Assembly: GCA_963778945.1 (NCBI GenBank)
Contig: CAVZWL010000021.1
Location: forward strand, 145,423-209,422
Source: Fen-1254 sp963778945
GTDB taxonomy: Bacteria > Bacteroidota > Ignavibacteria > UBA10030
Length of the DNA: 64,000 nt
Reading direction: 5' to 3'
The position numbers and the translations under genes are program-made. Positions 1 to 8,646 of the stretch are shown here, piece after piece. The notes beneath the pieces are model-generated. The model was not told where the DNA came from. It ran no database searches and saw only the letters and a program-made list of their open reading frames with translations. The first letter of the stretch is position 1. Every line of letters begins with the position of its first letter.

Positions 1-661
1 TTAATGCAATAAAGTAATTCGCAGATGTTTGGTTTTGCCGAAGTTCCGTAAATTCTACGCTTGTGGGGTTGGATAATGAACTTATCGTTCGGACAAATTC
101 AACGTCGTACTTCAGGTGCTGCCATTCTAATCCGAGATCGAACCTGACCGCCATATGCCGGCTGCTGATAGAGAAATTGCTGATCATACAGTATGCCTGC
201 CAGTACGGTTCGCCGTTGAGCGGCGCATAATTGCCGCCGAGACTGATCGAATTTGTAGAAGAAAAAGGAAGGTCAAGGGCAAGTCCATACATGGCGCCCG
301 GCAGGTTCCAGTAAAAATTCGTCCCCTCAAAATCGTGCGTATTGTTGCCTGAATCTTTGTAATGATATGGTATCGTCGTCTTATCGGTATCGACCTGATA
401 TATACCATTTCCGTTTACTTGTGTATGTCCGGCAAGCCGGCCCGTCAATGTTTGCGGTGTTACAATCGATACGCTCGGACGAATCGTGATGGTCTGCAGC
501 GTATCATGAATCATTTGGACGGGGGGCTGAAAAAAAGGACCTTCGGATGTGAGATTCTGAAGATATGTTGTCGCGCATCCGCTCAGTGCGAACGTCAGAA
601 CAACGCTGCAGAAGAAAAGTGCCGTAACGGTGCATTGCGGTAGTATTTGTTTCCTCTTCAT
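1..661 (-). CDS. Outer-membrane-type lipoprotein, 3' end outside window (paralogue of next gene)
   Basis: The reading frame is open from the ATG at 661 down to the left edge, so about 220 codons are present and the C-terminus is missing. The N-terminus has a basic start, a hydrophobic stretch and a lipobox (LSGC), so a lipid-anchored envelope protein is likely. The translation matches the neighbour at 863-1822 almost residue for residue over long stretches, for example TYLQNLTSEGPFFQPPVQM against AYLQNLTTEGAFFQPPVQM, and both keep TLTGRL and the GLALD core. The two are therefore tandem duplicates. The second half has alternating aromatic/polar strands, suggestive of a beta-barrel or beta-sandwich. 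I do not recognise a named family and the function is unknown. Confidence 0.75.
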   Translation of the reverse strand, partial: MKRKQILPQCTVTALFFCSVVLTFALSGCATTYLQNLTSEGPFFQPPVQMIHDTLQTITIRPSVSIVTPQTLTGRLAGHTQVNGNGIYQVDTDKTTIPYHYKDSGNNTHDFEGTNFYWNLPGAMYGLALDLPFSSTNSISLGGNYAPLNGEPYWQAYCMISNFSISSRHMAVRFDLGLEWQHLKYDVEFVRTISSLSNPTSVEFTELRQNQTSANYFIAL

Positions 662-823
662 TGTTTTCCTCTTTATCGCAGGGACAAAAAATGCAATGGA
701 AAAATACGAAATAAATCTTCTTTCGCAAGAGGGCATCGTCACAACGTGCCGCGGGTCACAATGTTTGTCTCCTGTTTTTCTCACCGAGAAACCGGTCATT
801 CACAGTTTACTGTTCTCCAAATT

Positions 824-865
824 GAATCCCACTGACGCGTAATAACATTTTCAGGCCTCCGGCTA
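824..865 (+). repeat. Hairpin/GGCCTCCGGCTA element, copy A1
   Basis: This copy starts at GAAT and ends in GGCCTCCGGCTA, with ACGCGTAATAACATT between them. The stem is imperfect here. The final CTA is the reverse complement of the TAG stop codon of the lipoprotein gene at 863-1822, so the element overlaps that gene's 3' end. A short heptamer stretch (cattcacagtttactgttc) lies just upstream. Confidence 0.7.
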
Positions 866-1822
866 CCACTTACTGATTATAGTCCCATATCGAATTGCAG
901 CAGCGGCTGATACATCGTTTGAGGCGCCGTTTCCGGTACCGACATCCCAGACAAACCGCACACCGAGGACAACGGAAAGTTTATCGGTCAGCCGGACGCT
1001 GAACCCCGGAGTAAGAGAAAAGAGGAGCTGCGCTTCGTATACCGAAGAGAATAAACCTTGACCTCCGGCCATATTCTGAAAAAGCATCTGCCGGACTGCT
1101 GCTGCCTGAAGAAAAATATTGACGGGTGTTTCGAATGTGCTATTCAATGTCAATGCTGTAAAATAATTCTTTTCAGTTTCGATTTGTAGAAACCTGTCGA
1201 ATTCAACGGAGTAGTCCTCATATCCGATAAGCGGGAAGAGAGGGGTTGACCTCCGAACAAATTCAATTTCGTATTTTATATTTTGCCATTCCATTCCGGC
1301 ATCGAACCGAACTGCGACCTGCCGGCTGCTGAATGAGAAAAAACTTATCATCCCGTACACCTGCCAATAGGGTTCACCGCCGAGAGATGCATAACTCCCT
1401 CCTGCACTGAACGCAAAACCGGACGAAACGGGTATATCAAGAGCGAGTCCGTACAGAACACCCGGCATGTTCCAGCTAAAATTATTCCCGTTAAATGGAT
1501 GAATGTCGACACCTGTCGGTTCCTGGTAGTATGGTGTCGTTGAATTGATCGTATCGATCTCATATACACCATTGCCGTCTACACGCGTATGTCCGGAAAG
1601 CCTTCCCGTTAGGGTTTGCGGTGTGATCATCGATACGCTCGGACGCAGAGTGATGGTCTGCACTGTATCATGGACCATCTGCACGGGCGGCTGAAAAAAC
1701 GCACCCTCGGTCGTAAGATTCTGAAGATAGGCCGGTGAACACCCGGTCAGTGCGAATGTCAAAAGAGCGCTAAAGAAAAAAAGAGCCGAAGCTGAACAAT
1801 GCGGCAGTTTTTGTTTCCCCAT
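863..1822 (-). CDS. Outer-membrane-type lipoprotein, 319 aa
   Basis: The N-terminus is a lipoprotein signal (MGKQKL, a hydrophobic run, then ALTGC at about residues 24-28), so the mature protein should be lipid-anchored in the envelope. The rest is rich in alternating aromatic and polar residues (for example YWQVYGMISFFSFSS and FDAGMEWQNIKYEIEF) and looks like a beta-barrel or beta-sandwich. It is the tandem paralogue of the truncated gene at 1-661, from which it is separated by about 200 bp of repeat DNA. Its TAG stop codon lies inside the repeat at 824-865. No catalytic motif is visible and I cannot name a family. Confidence 0.75.
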   Translation of the reverse strand: MGKQKLPHCSASALFFFSALLTFALTGCSPAYLQNLTTEGAFFQPPVQMVHDTVQTITLRPSVSMITPQTLTGRLSGHTRVDGNGVYEIDTINSTTPYYQEPTGVDIHPFNGNNFSWNMPGVLYGLALDIPVSSGFAFSAGGSYASLGGEPYWQVYGMISFFSFSSRQVAVRFDAGMEWQNIKYEIEFVRRSTPLFPLIGYEDYSVEFDRFLQIETEKNYFTALTLNSTFETPVNIFLQAAAVRQMLFQNMAGGQGLFSSVYEAQLLFSLTPGFSVRLTDKLSVVLGVRFVWDVGTGNGASNDVSAAAAIRYGTIISKW

Positions 1823-1950
1823 GTACGTCCTCGTCTTTGTCGTGTGTAAAAGAAATGCAAAAGATAAAGAATGAGTATCCGTTTACTCAAAGAGAAACCT
1901 AAAAACAAAAGAATTGAAAAACCAAACAACTGCTCAAAGTTGAACTGCAT

Positions 1951-2027
1951 CCTGCCCGCATTGCGGCGACGCCGACTGAGGACACCCGCCAAAATGCGCA
2001 GCGGGTTGGCAGTTATTCAGGCGGGCA
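1951..2027. repeat. 77-bp GC-rich repeat, copy B1
   Basis: The sequence begins CCTGCCCGCATTGCGGCGAC and ends CAGGCGGGCAC. A second copy is at 17362-17437. The first 28 bases are identical in both. The ends are complementary to each other (TGCCCGC/GCGGGCA), so the unit can fold. It lies between two minus-strand genes. Its GC content is well above the flanking intergenic DNA. Confidence 0.75.
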
Positions 2028-2048
2028 CATCCGTACACAGAACGACGA

Positions 2049-2100
2049 ACTCATTCGATCGACTCTTTACCATTTACCGTTTGCAGTTCACAGTTTACTT
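2049..2100. repeat. 16-bp direct repeat plus TTTACCA heptamer array
   Basis: ACTCATTCGATCGACT (2049-2064) is followed by heptamers of the TTTACCA/TTCACAG type. The array runs into the M28 peptidase gene, whose TAA stop (2095-2097) is in the array. An identical 16-mer followed by similar heptamers is at 4008-4023, on the other side of the same gene. Confidence 0.7.
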
Positions 2101-3762
2101 ACTTTTGCCAAACTCCGCTCCCGGGTTCAAGAGGGGCCGGTTTTCTCCTTGAGCGACATGATACCCGACCTCAAACAAAAGCTGTGCGTCTTCAACGCCG
2201 CCGGAAAGATCCCAGTCCGGTTGGATTTCATCGGTGACCTTATGATAAAAGCGAGCCGTATATTCATCGTGCTTTTGTTTGCCGTATCCTTCCGGCTGGC
2301 CCCTAAAATCGAATCCAGCTGCAATATCCAGTACCGGCACACCTTTTTTTGCGAACTCAAAATGATCGGAACGGTAAAAATATCCTTTTTCCGGATCCTT
2401 GTCCGGAAAAACTACGCGGTCTTGCTCTTTTGCTGCAGCGGCCAGAATTCCATCTAATGTCGACCTGCCTTCACCGATGCTGATGACGTCTTTTGTCCTT
2501 CCCCAATGACTGAGTCCGTCCACGTTGAATTCCGCAAGTGTCTGAGAGAGCGGGTAAAGAGGCGCGGTGCAATAATAGTGCGAGCCGAGCAATCCTTTTT
2601 CTTCCGAGGTTACCAGCAGAAACAACACGGTGCGTTTGGGTGCGATCTTCAAATGAGCGAATGCATCGGCCGCTTCCAGAATGGCGGCAACACCGGAAGC
2701 GTTATCGACTGCACCGTTATAGATCTGATCTCCTTTTAAGTTCAGATCGCGTCCCAGGTGATCCCAGTGAGCAGTGTAAACGATATATTCATTTTTAAGT
2801 TTCGGGTCGGACCCTTCCAATTTGGCGATGACATTGTCCGAATAGATTTTGCGGACGGAATTTTGCAAAGATAAGTTTGCCTGTGCACCGAGCGTGATGG
2901 GACGAAAATCTTTTCGAACGGCGGACTTCTTCAACTCGTCGAAATTTTTTCCGCATGCGGCAAAAAGCTCCCGCGCCTTATCCACCGTGATCCAGGACTC
3001 GATGACTGTCCGCGCGGTATCGCTGTCCGCCGACACGATATCGAAATTTTCGAGATTTCTGCTGCCGGAAACTACCTGAAAAGGATATCCGGCTTCTTTC
3101 GTTTCATGAACGATGATGGCAGCAGCGGCTCCTTTTTGTGCGGCAATTTCGTACTTATATGTCCACCGGCCGTAGTAAGTCATTGCTTTGCCTCCGAACA
3201 TCGTCGAATCGAGTCGGGAAGGATCTTTCGGATCCGGAATGGGAGGATCATTGATCAACATGACGATTGTCTTGCCTCGAACATCGACATTCTTATAATC
3301 GTCCCATCCGTATTCCGGCGCTGCGATGCCGTAGCCGACAAAAATCATGTCTGAATTTTTGACCGACACTTCTCCGTTGACAAAACGCCGGGATACCAGT
3401 ACGATATCGTTCGGGAAATCTGTTGTGATTGTCCGGCTGCCGGCGGTGAAATTTGCAGATAAGCTCTGTGCACGGAAACCGGCAAGAGGCACATGCTGTC
3501 GATACGTGCCGTCCGGATTTCCCGGCTCCAATCCGAGTTTTTTACACTGTTCGATGATATAGTTCACGGAAAGCGTTTCGCCTTTGGTTCCGGGGGCACG
3601 TCCCTCGAATTCGTCCGAAGCGAGGACTTTGATATGACCGAGAATTTTTTCCGCAGTGATGACAGCCGCGGCTGAGGAATCGGCTTTGTCCTGAGGCGGA
3701 TTGAATCCTAAAAGGAGGACAGAAAACACAGGAACTATGATCTGCGATAATGATGGTTTCAT
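2095..3762 (-). CDS. M28-family zinc metallopeptidase with PA domain
   Basis: This is a 555-residue secreted or periplasmic aminopeptidase-type enzyme that should remove N-terminal residues from peptides. A signal peptide covers residues 1-20. A PA-type insert (about 130-270) precedes the peptidase core (about 305-540). The expected two-zinc ligands are visible: His332 and Asp334 in AHWDHLG, Asp353 in GAVDNASG, the Glu387-Glu388 pair in TSEEKGLLG, Asp415 in FNVDG and His467 in YRSDHFEF. The length and motif order fit the PA-containing M28 subfamily. The gene appears monocistronic. Its stop codon falls in a heptamer repeat, and copies of one 16-bp sequence lie on both sides of it. The substrate is unknown. 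Confidence 0.9.
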   Translation of the reverse strand: MKPSLSQIIVPVFSVLLLGFNPPQDKADSSAAAVITAEKILGHIKVLASDEFEGRAPGTKGETLSVNYIIEQCKKLGLEPGNPDGTYRQHVPLAGFRAQSLSANFTAGSRTITTDFPNDIVLVSRRFVNGEVSVKNSDMIFVGYGIAAPEYGWDDYKNVDVRGKTIVMLINDPPIPDPKDPSRLDSTMFGGKAMTYYGRWTYKYEIAAQKGAAAAIIVHETKEAGYPFQVVSGSRNLENFDIVSADSDTARTVIESWITVDKARELFAACGKNFDELKKSAVRKDFRPITLGAQANLSLQNSVRKIYSDNVIAKLEGSDPKLKNEYIVYTAHWDHLGRDLNLKGDQIYNGAVDNASGVAAILEAADAFAHLKIAPKRTVLFLLVTSEEKGLLGSHYYCTAPLYPLSQTLAEFNVDGLSHWGRTKDVISIGEGRSTLDGILAAAAKEQDRVVFPDKDPEKGYFYRSDHFEFAKKGVPVLDIAAGFDFRGQPEGYGKQKHDEYTARFYHKVTDEIQPDWDLSGGVEDAQLLFEVGYHVAQGENRPLLNPGAEFGKSK

Positions 3763-3889
3763 AACAATCCTTTATTGCATGGTGTCGAAATACATAAAAA
3801 GCCCTCAGCGGTTGACACGAGTCAGCTTTTTTGCATCGGTAAAATGTAAACAAGCCCCGGGCAAAAGGCAAGAGATAAGGAAGTGCGGC

Positions 3890-4045
3890 AGTTCGGAGTT
3901 CTTAGTGCTTGGTATTGATACACTGAGGTGATGCGGTTAAGAAGTTGCTTGGTTTGCAGTTCTGAATGCGTTTTTTAAACCTCAGCACGAAGAACCAAGA
4001 ACGATGGACTCATTCGATCGACTATTCATCATTCACCATTGACTT
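3890..4045. repeat. Heptamer repeat remnants in the 443-bp spacer 3763-4205
   Basis: The spacer between the M28 peptidase and the next gene carries TTCTTAGTGCTTGG near 3899, CACGAAGAACCAAGAACG near 3986, the 16-mer ACTCATTCGATCGACT at 4008-4023, and CATCATTCACCATTGAC after it. The remainder is AT-rich (4045-4150) and probably holds the promoter of the lipoprotein gene at 4206. I see no gene here. Confidence 0.6.
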
Positions 4046-4205
4046 ATACCTATCCTGATCATTGGGATATTTAGATATTTTTTTTTAACTTAAAAGTGTC
4101 CTCTTTTTGCTACACAGCTACAATAGAAAATTGGAAAAATAGGTATAAAACGACAAAAAGGGGCGGCACGCGGATTGCTTGAGCTGTGAGAGAAGGAAAA
4201 CCGAT

Positions 4206-4604
4206 ATGATAAATGAGGGACTGAAAATCACCGGCAGAAGAAACCGCAAGTTTTTTTGCTTTTTGATACTCTCCGGATCCCTGCTTTTAAGCGGATGCTA
4301 CACGCAGCTCGCCTTCACTTTCGACGAATCCGAAACGAACGAGGATACCTCAAACGGCGCCATTTCAACTCTCCCGGTAGTATATCCCGGATATCCGGAC
4401 CCCGAACCTCCGCCAGTACCCATACAACCTCTTCCTTCACCGGGAACACCTGCCCCGGCACCGGCAGGCGGAACGGTGCAAAACCCGCCGAGCCCGACAA
4501 ATACTTCAGATACATCGACCCGCACTCGTTCTCAAACCACACAAACATCTATTCCGGCCGATGCAGGCGCACGCACGAGCGGCGACAAACGGACGGGACG
4601 TTAA
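4206..4604 (+). CDS. Small proline/threonine-rich lipoprotein, 132 aa
   Basis: I choose the ATG at 4206 because GAGAGAAGGA lies about 8 bases upstream; a longer frame from 4179 has no such site. The protein has a basic N-terminus, a hydrophobic segment and a lipobox (LLLSGC). A long low-complexity tail follows, rich in Pro, Thr, Ser and Ala (PDPEPPPVPIQPLPSPGTP and a Thr/Ser/Arg-rich end). Such a tail is probably disordered and extends from the membrane anchor. No family is recognised. Hairpin element A2 lies directly downstream. Confidence 0.6.
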   Translation: MINEGLKITGRRNRKFFCFLILSGSLLLSGCYTQLAFTFDESETNEDTSNGAISTLPVVYPGYPDPEPPPVPIQPLPSPGTPAPAPAGGTVQNPPSPTNTSDTSTRTRSQTTQTSIPADAGARTSGDKRTGR

Positions 4605-4605
4605 T

Positions 4606-4770
4606 AAGTTCGTAGTTCTCAGTTCTTAGTTATATAAATCCTCCGATTAGAATCATGCTGACGCATGATGACATTCACAGGCCTCCGGCTGTAGTTCTTG
4701 GTTCGGAGATTCATTCATCGTCAACTCTTCATCATTTACTGTTCACCGTTTGCAGTTCACGGTTTACCGC
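4606..4770. repeat. Composite repeat: GAAC-type heptamers, hairpin element A2, TTTACC-type heptamers
   Basis: Reading left to right there is TTCGTAGTTCTCAGTTCTTAG (heptamers), then element A2 at 4650-4691, then TAGTTCTTGGTTCGG, then CATTTACTGTTCACCGTTTG-type heptamers to 4770. The A2 stem is a perfect 7-bp pair, ATCATGC (4652-4658) and GCATGAT (4663-4669), around a TGAC loop. The heptamers enter the permease gene, providing its TGA stop (4757-4759) and last residues. Confidence 0.75.
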
Positions 4771-6220
4771 TCCTGTTTTTCTTCCACAGAAAATACACTG
4801 GAATTCCGAGCAGCACGATGATGAGTCCCGGCCACGTGTACTGCGGTTTATAGATAAGCAAATCGATCGATATGGCTGCCGCGAGGACAATATACAAAAC
4901 AGGAAGGACTGGGTAGCCGAATGTTTTGTAGGGACGTTCGGCATCCGGAAGTTTTTTCCGCAGAATAAAAACTCCGCCGATCGTAAGGATGTAAAAAATC
5001 AACACTGCAAAAATAACGTAGTCCAGCAGATTGCCGTATGTTCCGCTTAAACAAAGAATTGCAGCCCAGATCCCCTGAACAATCAGGGCCGCTCCAGGCA
5101 CAGATTTTTTATTGAGTTTTCCTGCAGATTTGAAAAACAATCCATCCTTTGCCATAGCGTAGGAAACCCGTGCGCCTGCAAGGATCAGACCGTTGTTGCA
5201 GCCAAATGTAGAAATCATAATGAGAATCGCCATCATCACTGCGCCGCTGACGCCAAAAATCTGTTCCGCCGCCGCAGTCCCCACGCGGTCGCTTGCGGCG
5301 AATTGAATGCCCCGTCCCGCTGCATCCGCCGATTGAGGATTCCCGGAAAGCGGAAGAACGCTGAGGTACGAAACGTTGCAGAGAATATAGATGAGCGTCA
5401 CGATACCGACGCCAAGCGCAAGAGACAGCGGTATATTCCTGCGCGGATTTTTTACCTCCCCTGCCGTGAACGTAATATTATTCCACGCATCGCTCGAGAA
5501 CAGAGATCCCACCATGGCGGCGCCGAACGCCGCAAACAATGCAACTCCGGAGAGCGGGAGAATTTTTATAATGCCGCCATCCGAGACGGACGCTGCTGCC
5601 TTCCATAGAGATGAAAAATTCGATTCGAACACCTGCGCATTCCGCTGGAGTATGATGCCAAGCACAATAAGACCCGTGAGCGCAATAATCTTCGTCGATG
5701 TAAAAATATTTTGTATGATTTTCCCTTCCTGCAATCCGAACATGTTGATGCCGGTCAGGACCGCCAGGCTCGCAATTGCCGTACACTGAGCCGCGCTGAT
5801 ATGTAATCCGCCTGCATTCAAAAGAATATGCTGCTCGCCCAGAACGGGAAAAAGTACGGCAGTGAATTTGCCGAATGCCATGGCAACCGCGGCAATCGTC
5901 CCGGTTTGAATAACAAGAAACAGTGTCCAGCCGTAGAGAAATCCGATAAACGGATTATACGCTTCGCGCAAGTACGCATATTGGCCTCCGACTCGCGGCA
6001 TCATACCGGCAAGTTCTCCGTAGCTCAATGCGGCAATAACGGTCATAAGACCTGTCACAAACCATGTGAGCAGCAAATAGCCGGCCGAGCCGAGCGCCCG
6101 CGAAATATCGGCGCTGACAATAAAAATGCCGGATCCGATCATCGAACCGACGACGATCATGGTAGAATCGAAAAGGCCGAGCCCTCGTTTGAATTCGCTT
6201 CCTGTATTATCCTGATTCAT
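4757..6220 (-). CDS. APC-superfamily amino-acid permease, 487 aa
   Basis: This is a polytopic inner-membrane protein with about 12 hydrophobic segments. It has the APC-family signature in TM1 (GSMIGSGIFIV, about residues 26-36) and the YGELAGMMPRVGGQYAYLREAY motif region in TM2-3, typical of LAT/SteT-like exchangers and permeases. It should move amino acids using proton coupling or exchange. The substrate cannot be read from sequence. It stands alone, 21 bp downstream of the outer-membrane-type gene at 6242-7399 and in the same direction, so it could be the last gene of the proBA transcript. Its final codons and stop lie in a heptamer repeat. Confidence 0.88.
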   Translation of the reverse strand: MNQDNTGSEFKRGLGLFDSTMIVVGSMIGSGIFIVSADISRALGSAGYLLLTWFVTGLMTVIAALSYGELAGMMPRVGGQYAYLREAYNPFIGFLYGWTLFLVIQTGTIAAVAMAFGKFTAVLFPVLGEQHILLNAGGLHISAAQCTAIASLAVLTGINMFGLQEGKIIQNIFTSTKIIALTGLIVLGIILQRNAQVFESNFSSLWKAAASVSDGGIIKILPLSGVALFAAFGAAMVGSLFSSDAWNNITFTAGEVKNPRRNIPLSLALGVGIVTLIYILCNVSYLSVLPLSGNPQSADAAGRGIQFAASDRVGTAAAEQIFGVSGAVMMAILIMISTFGCNNGLILAGARVSYAMAKDGLFFKSAGKLNKKSVPGAALIVQGIWAAILCLSGTYGNLLDYVIFAVLIFYILTIGGVFILRKKLPDAERPYKTFGYPVLPVLYIVLAAAISIDLLIYKPQYTWPGLIIVLLGIPVYFLWKKNRSGKP

Positions 6221-6241
6221 AGAAGCTCCTTGATTGCATTA

Positions 6242-7399
6242 TTAATGCGGCGAGAAGAAACTCAGGCCGACGGGAAGAATTCGCATCGTCAATCCGGCTG
6301 TCGTCGATCCGTTGGAAGCAAGAGCAAGGAAAATCCCGGGACAATATTCCGAACTGCTCAGCATTCCCGGAAAAAGATTCAAACGAAAGCGGGTGTTCTG
6401 ATTAGCAGAATACACCGCGGATGCAAGCAGAGAATTGTTCCGGTCGTAGTAAATGCCCGCCATCGGTCCTGATGTGACTGTGTTGGAAGGAACTCCGTTT
6501 ATCGTCGGAAGGTCTTTCACGCCGGTCGAAGCGAATCCCCCTCCGAAAGAAACGGCATATTCGGAATTTGTTTTGAGCGAAAGGCCAAGAAGAGCGAATT
6601 CGCCGAAATGGAAAAAAAGATTCGTCGAACGATTTTGGTTCAATGCGAGTTTCATAACGAAGTTTTGTCCCGCATTGCGCACTGCAAACGGTGCGAATGA
6701 AAGCCCCGTCTGTTCCGACCAGTCGTTCATCTGCAGTGTGGAAGAAAAAAATTCAGCAGCGCCGTCGAAACCAAACAGAATAAAACCCAGCGGCTGAAAT
6801 ATAAGCACATCCGGAATGCAATCCTCGTTCGGAGAGGTCTGGGGACCGTTCTCGACAGTTTCGTTGATAAACTCGTATGCGACGCATGTCAATATGCCGC
6901 AGAGATACGGAAGCGGGACATTATAATAATCATACCATTCCGATATTTTCCGGTACTCCATGCCTCCTCCGATAGTATGGAGAGCAATATTAGGCGCGTA
7001 TTGTGCATCGTTGATATTGAAACTTGAGGGAATGATTTCCTGGCGTATGAATCGTTTCCAGCCGAATGCACTGATGACAGGAAGAGGCGAGATGAGGCTT
7101 CGCCAGACGTTAGTAGCCGCAACGTTCCATTCGATGTTTTGCCATGTCGGCTGCCGGTCGAGAATTTGGTACGAATCGAATCCGCCGTCCGCAAGAAGCG
7201 ATACCGGATTATAGAGTGCGTCCGAGCCGTACGAATACGGATGGAAAAAATAATATTGTTTTTCCTGCCCCTGAAGCGAAGCTGCAGAAGGTAAAATCGA
7301 AAGGAAAAAAAGAAAGAGAAGCGGCGTCCTCCGAAAACATATTGAGAGCTTTTTGAGCGGCGCCGGAGCATGCAGAAGGGAAACGAACGAAGCGGCCAT
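6242..7399 (-). CDS. Outer-membrane-type protein, possibly DUF3943-like
   Basis: The gene encodes 385 residues. A hydrophobic N-terminal segment ends in ASLQGQEK (a plausible signal peptide, although the stretch before it is long). The middle contains HTIGGGMEYRKISEWYDYY and AYEFINETVENGPQTSPNED, a pattern of conserved Trp/Glu/Asn-Asp residues that recalls DUF3943 envelope proteins. The C-terminal half has alternating strands as in a beta-barrel. Its ATG overlaps the proA stop (TAATG at 7397-7401), so it is translationally coupled to proA. The family is a tentative call and the function is unknown. Confidence 0.55.
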   Translation of the reverse strand: MAASFVSLLHAPAPLKKLSICFRRTPLLFLFFLSILPSAASLQGQEKQYYFFHPYSYGSDALYNPVSLLADGGFDSYQILDRQPTWQNIEWNVAATNVWRSLISPLPVISAFGWKRFIRQEIIPSSFNINDAQYAPNIALHTIGGGMEYRKISEWYDYYNVPLPYLCGILTCVAYEFINETVENGPQTSPNEDCIPDVLIFQPLGFILFGFDGAAEFFSSTLQMNDWSEQTGLSFAPFAVRNAGQNFVMKLALNQNRSTNLFFHFGEFALLGLSLKTNSEYAVSFGGGFASTGVKDLPTINGVPSNTVTSGPMAGIYYDRNNSLLASAVYSANQNTRFRLNLFPGMLSSSEYCPGIFLALASNGSTTAGLTMRILPVGLSFFSPH

Positions 7400-8646
7400 T
7401 ATGCTCGAACAGTTCCTTTCCCGTGCACGATAAATTTTGCACCGGTCAATTCAACCAATCCCATCGGTCCCCGGGCATGAAGTTTTTGCGTGCTGATGCC
7501 GATTTCTGCACCGAGTCCGAATTCATAACCGTCGGTAAAACGTGTCGAGGCATTGACATAGACGGCGGCGGAATCGACTTCCCGCAGGAATTTCTCTCCG
7601 TTCTTTTTATTCTTTGTAACGATGGCATCGGAATGGTGCGTTCCGTATGTGTTGATATGGTCGATAGCTTCATCGATGTTTTTGACCACCTTGATTGCCA
7701 TAATGAGATCCAGATATTCACGAGGCCAATCTGCATCTTCCGCCGGACTGATATCCGCAACGATGGAAACGGCCCGTTCGTCGCCGCGCAGTTGAACATT
7801 TTCTTTCCTCAGCGCCTGCGCAATGCGAGGCAGGAATGTGCCGGCAATTTTTTCATGGAGCAGAAGTTTTTCCGCCGCATTGCAAACGGATGGACGCTGC
7901 ACCTTTGCATTGACGACGATTTTTTCAGCGGTTTTAAAATCGGCTGAACTGTCGACATAGATGTGACAATTGCCTTCACCGTGTACGATCACCGGTATGC
8001 TGGAGTTTTCCGCAATGAACCGAATCAGCGTCTGGCTTCCCCGCGGAATAATGACATCGATAGACTTGTCCTCTTTGATCATTTCCGCAACAGCGCTCCT
8101 GTCCGTGGTTTCAATGAGTTCCACGCAGCTGTCCGGCAGATGGACTTTATTCAAAGCGGTTTTTATAGCCTTCACAAGTACTGTGTTGGTCCCGATAGCT
8201 TCCGATCCGCCGCGCAGAAGAACGGTATTGCCGGTTTTGAGGCATAACACAGATGCGTCAACGGTAACATTCGGGCGTGCTTCATAAATGATGCCCACCG
8301 ATCCGAGCGGAACGCGCATTTTCTCAATGACCAGACCGTTCGGAGGGCGCCGTTTTCCGAAAACTTCACCGACCGGGTCCGGCAGTTTAATAACATCACG
8401 AACACCGGCAATCATTTGTGCTATGCGCTTCTCGTCCAGCGTAAGCCGGTCAAGCATGACTCCGGAGAGTCCGGATTCCCATGCAAGCTGCAGGTCAATC
8501 GCATTCGCCTCGCAAATCGTCCGTGTTTCTTTTTTGAGCTCTGCAGCAATCGCTTTTAACAAAGCGTTTTTCTTCGCTGTCGATGCATTTGCGAGAATGC
8601 GGCTTGCCCGCTTCACCGATAGAGCTTTTTCATGAACTGTTGCCAT
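7399..8646 (-). CDS. proA: Gamma-glutamyl phosphate reductase
   Basis: ProA reduces gamma-glutamyl phosphate with NADPH to glutamate-5-semialdehyde, the second step of proline synthesis in the cytoplasm. The 415-residue length is standard. Family motifs are visible: YEARPNVTVDA (about 121-131), LRGGSEA (about 144-150) and the catalytic cysteine Cys255 in VQRPSVCNAAEKLL. It follows proB with no gap (the proB stop TAA at 8647-8649 abuts the proA ATG), as in a classical proBA operon, and the outer-membrane-type gene overlaps its stop codon. Confidence 0.96.
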   Translation of the reverse strand: MATVHEKALSVKRASRILANASTAKKNALLKAIAAELKKETRTICEANAIDLQLAWESGLSGVMLDRLTLDEKRIAQMIAGVRDVIKLPDPVGEVFGKRRPPNGLVIEKMRVPLGSVGIIYEARPNVTVDASVLCLKTGNTVLLRGGSEAIGTNTVLVKAIKTALNKVHLPDSCVELIETTDRSAVAEMIKEDKSIDVIIPRGSQTLIRFIAENSSIPVIVHGEGNCHIYVDSSADFKTAEKIVVNAKVQRPSVCNAAEKLLLHEKIAGTFLPRIAQALRKENVQLRGDERAVSIVADISPAEDADWPREYLDLIMAIKVVKNIDEAIDHINTYGTHHSDAIVTKNKKNGEKFLREVDSAAVYVNASTRFTDGYEFGLGAEIGISTQKLHARGPMGLVELTGAKFIVHGKGTVRA

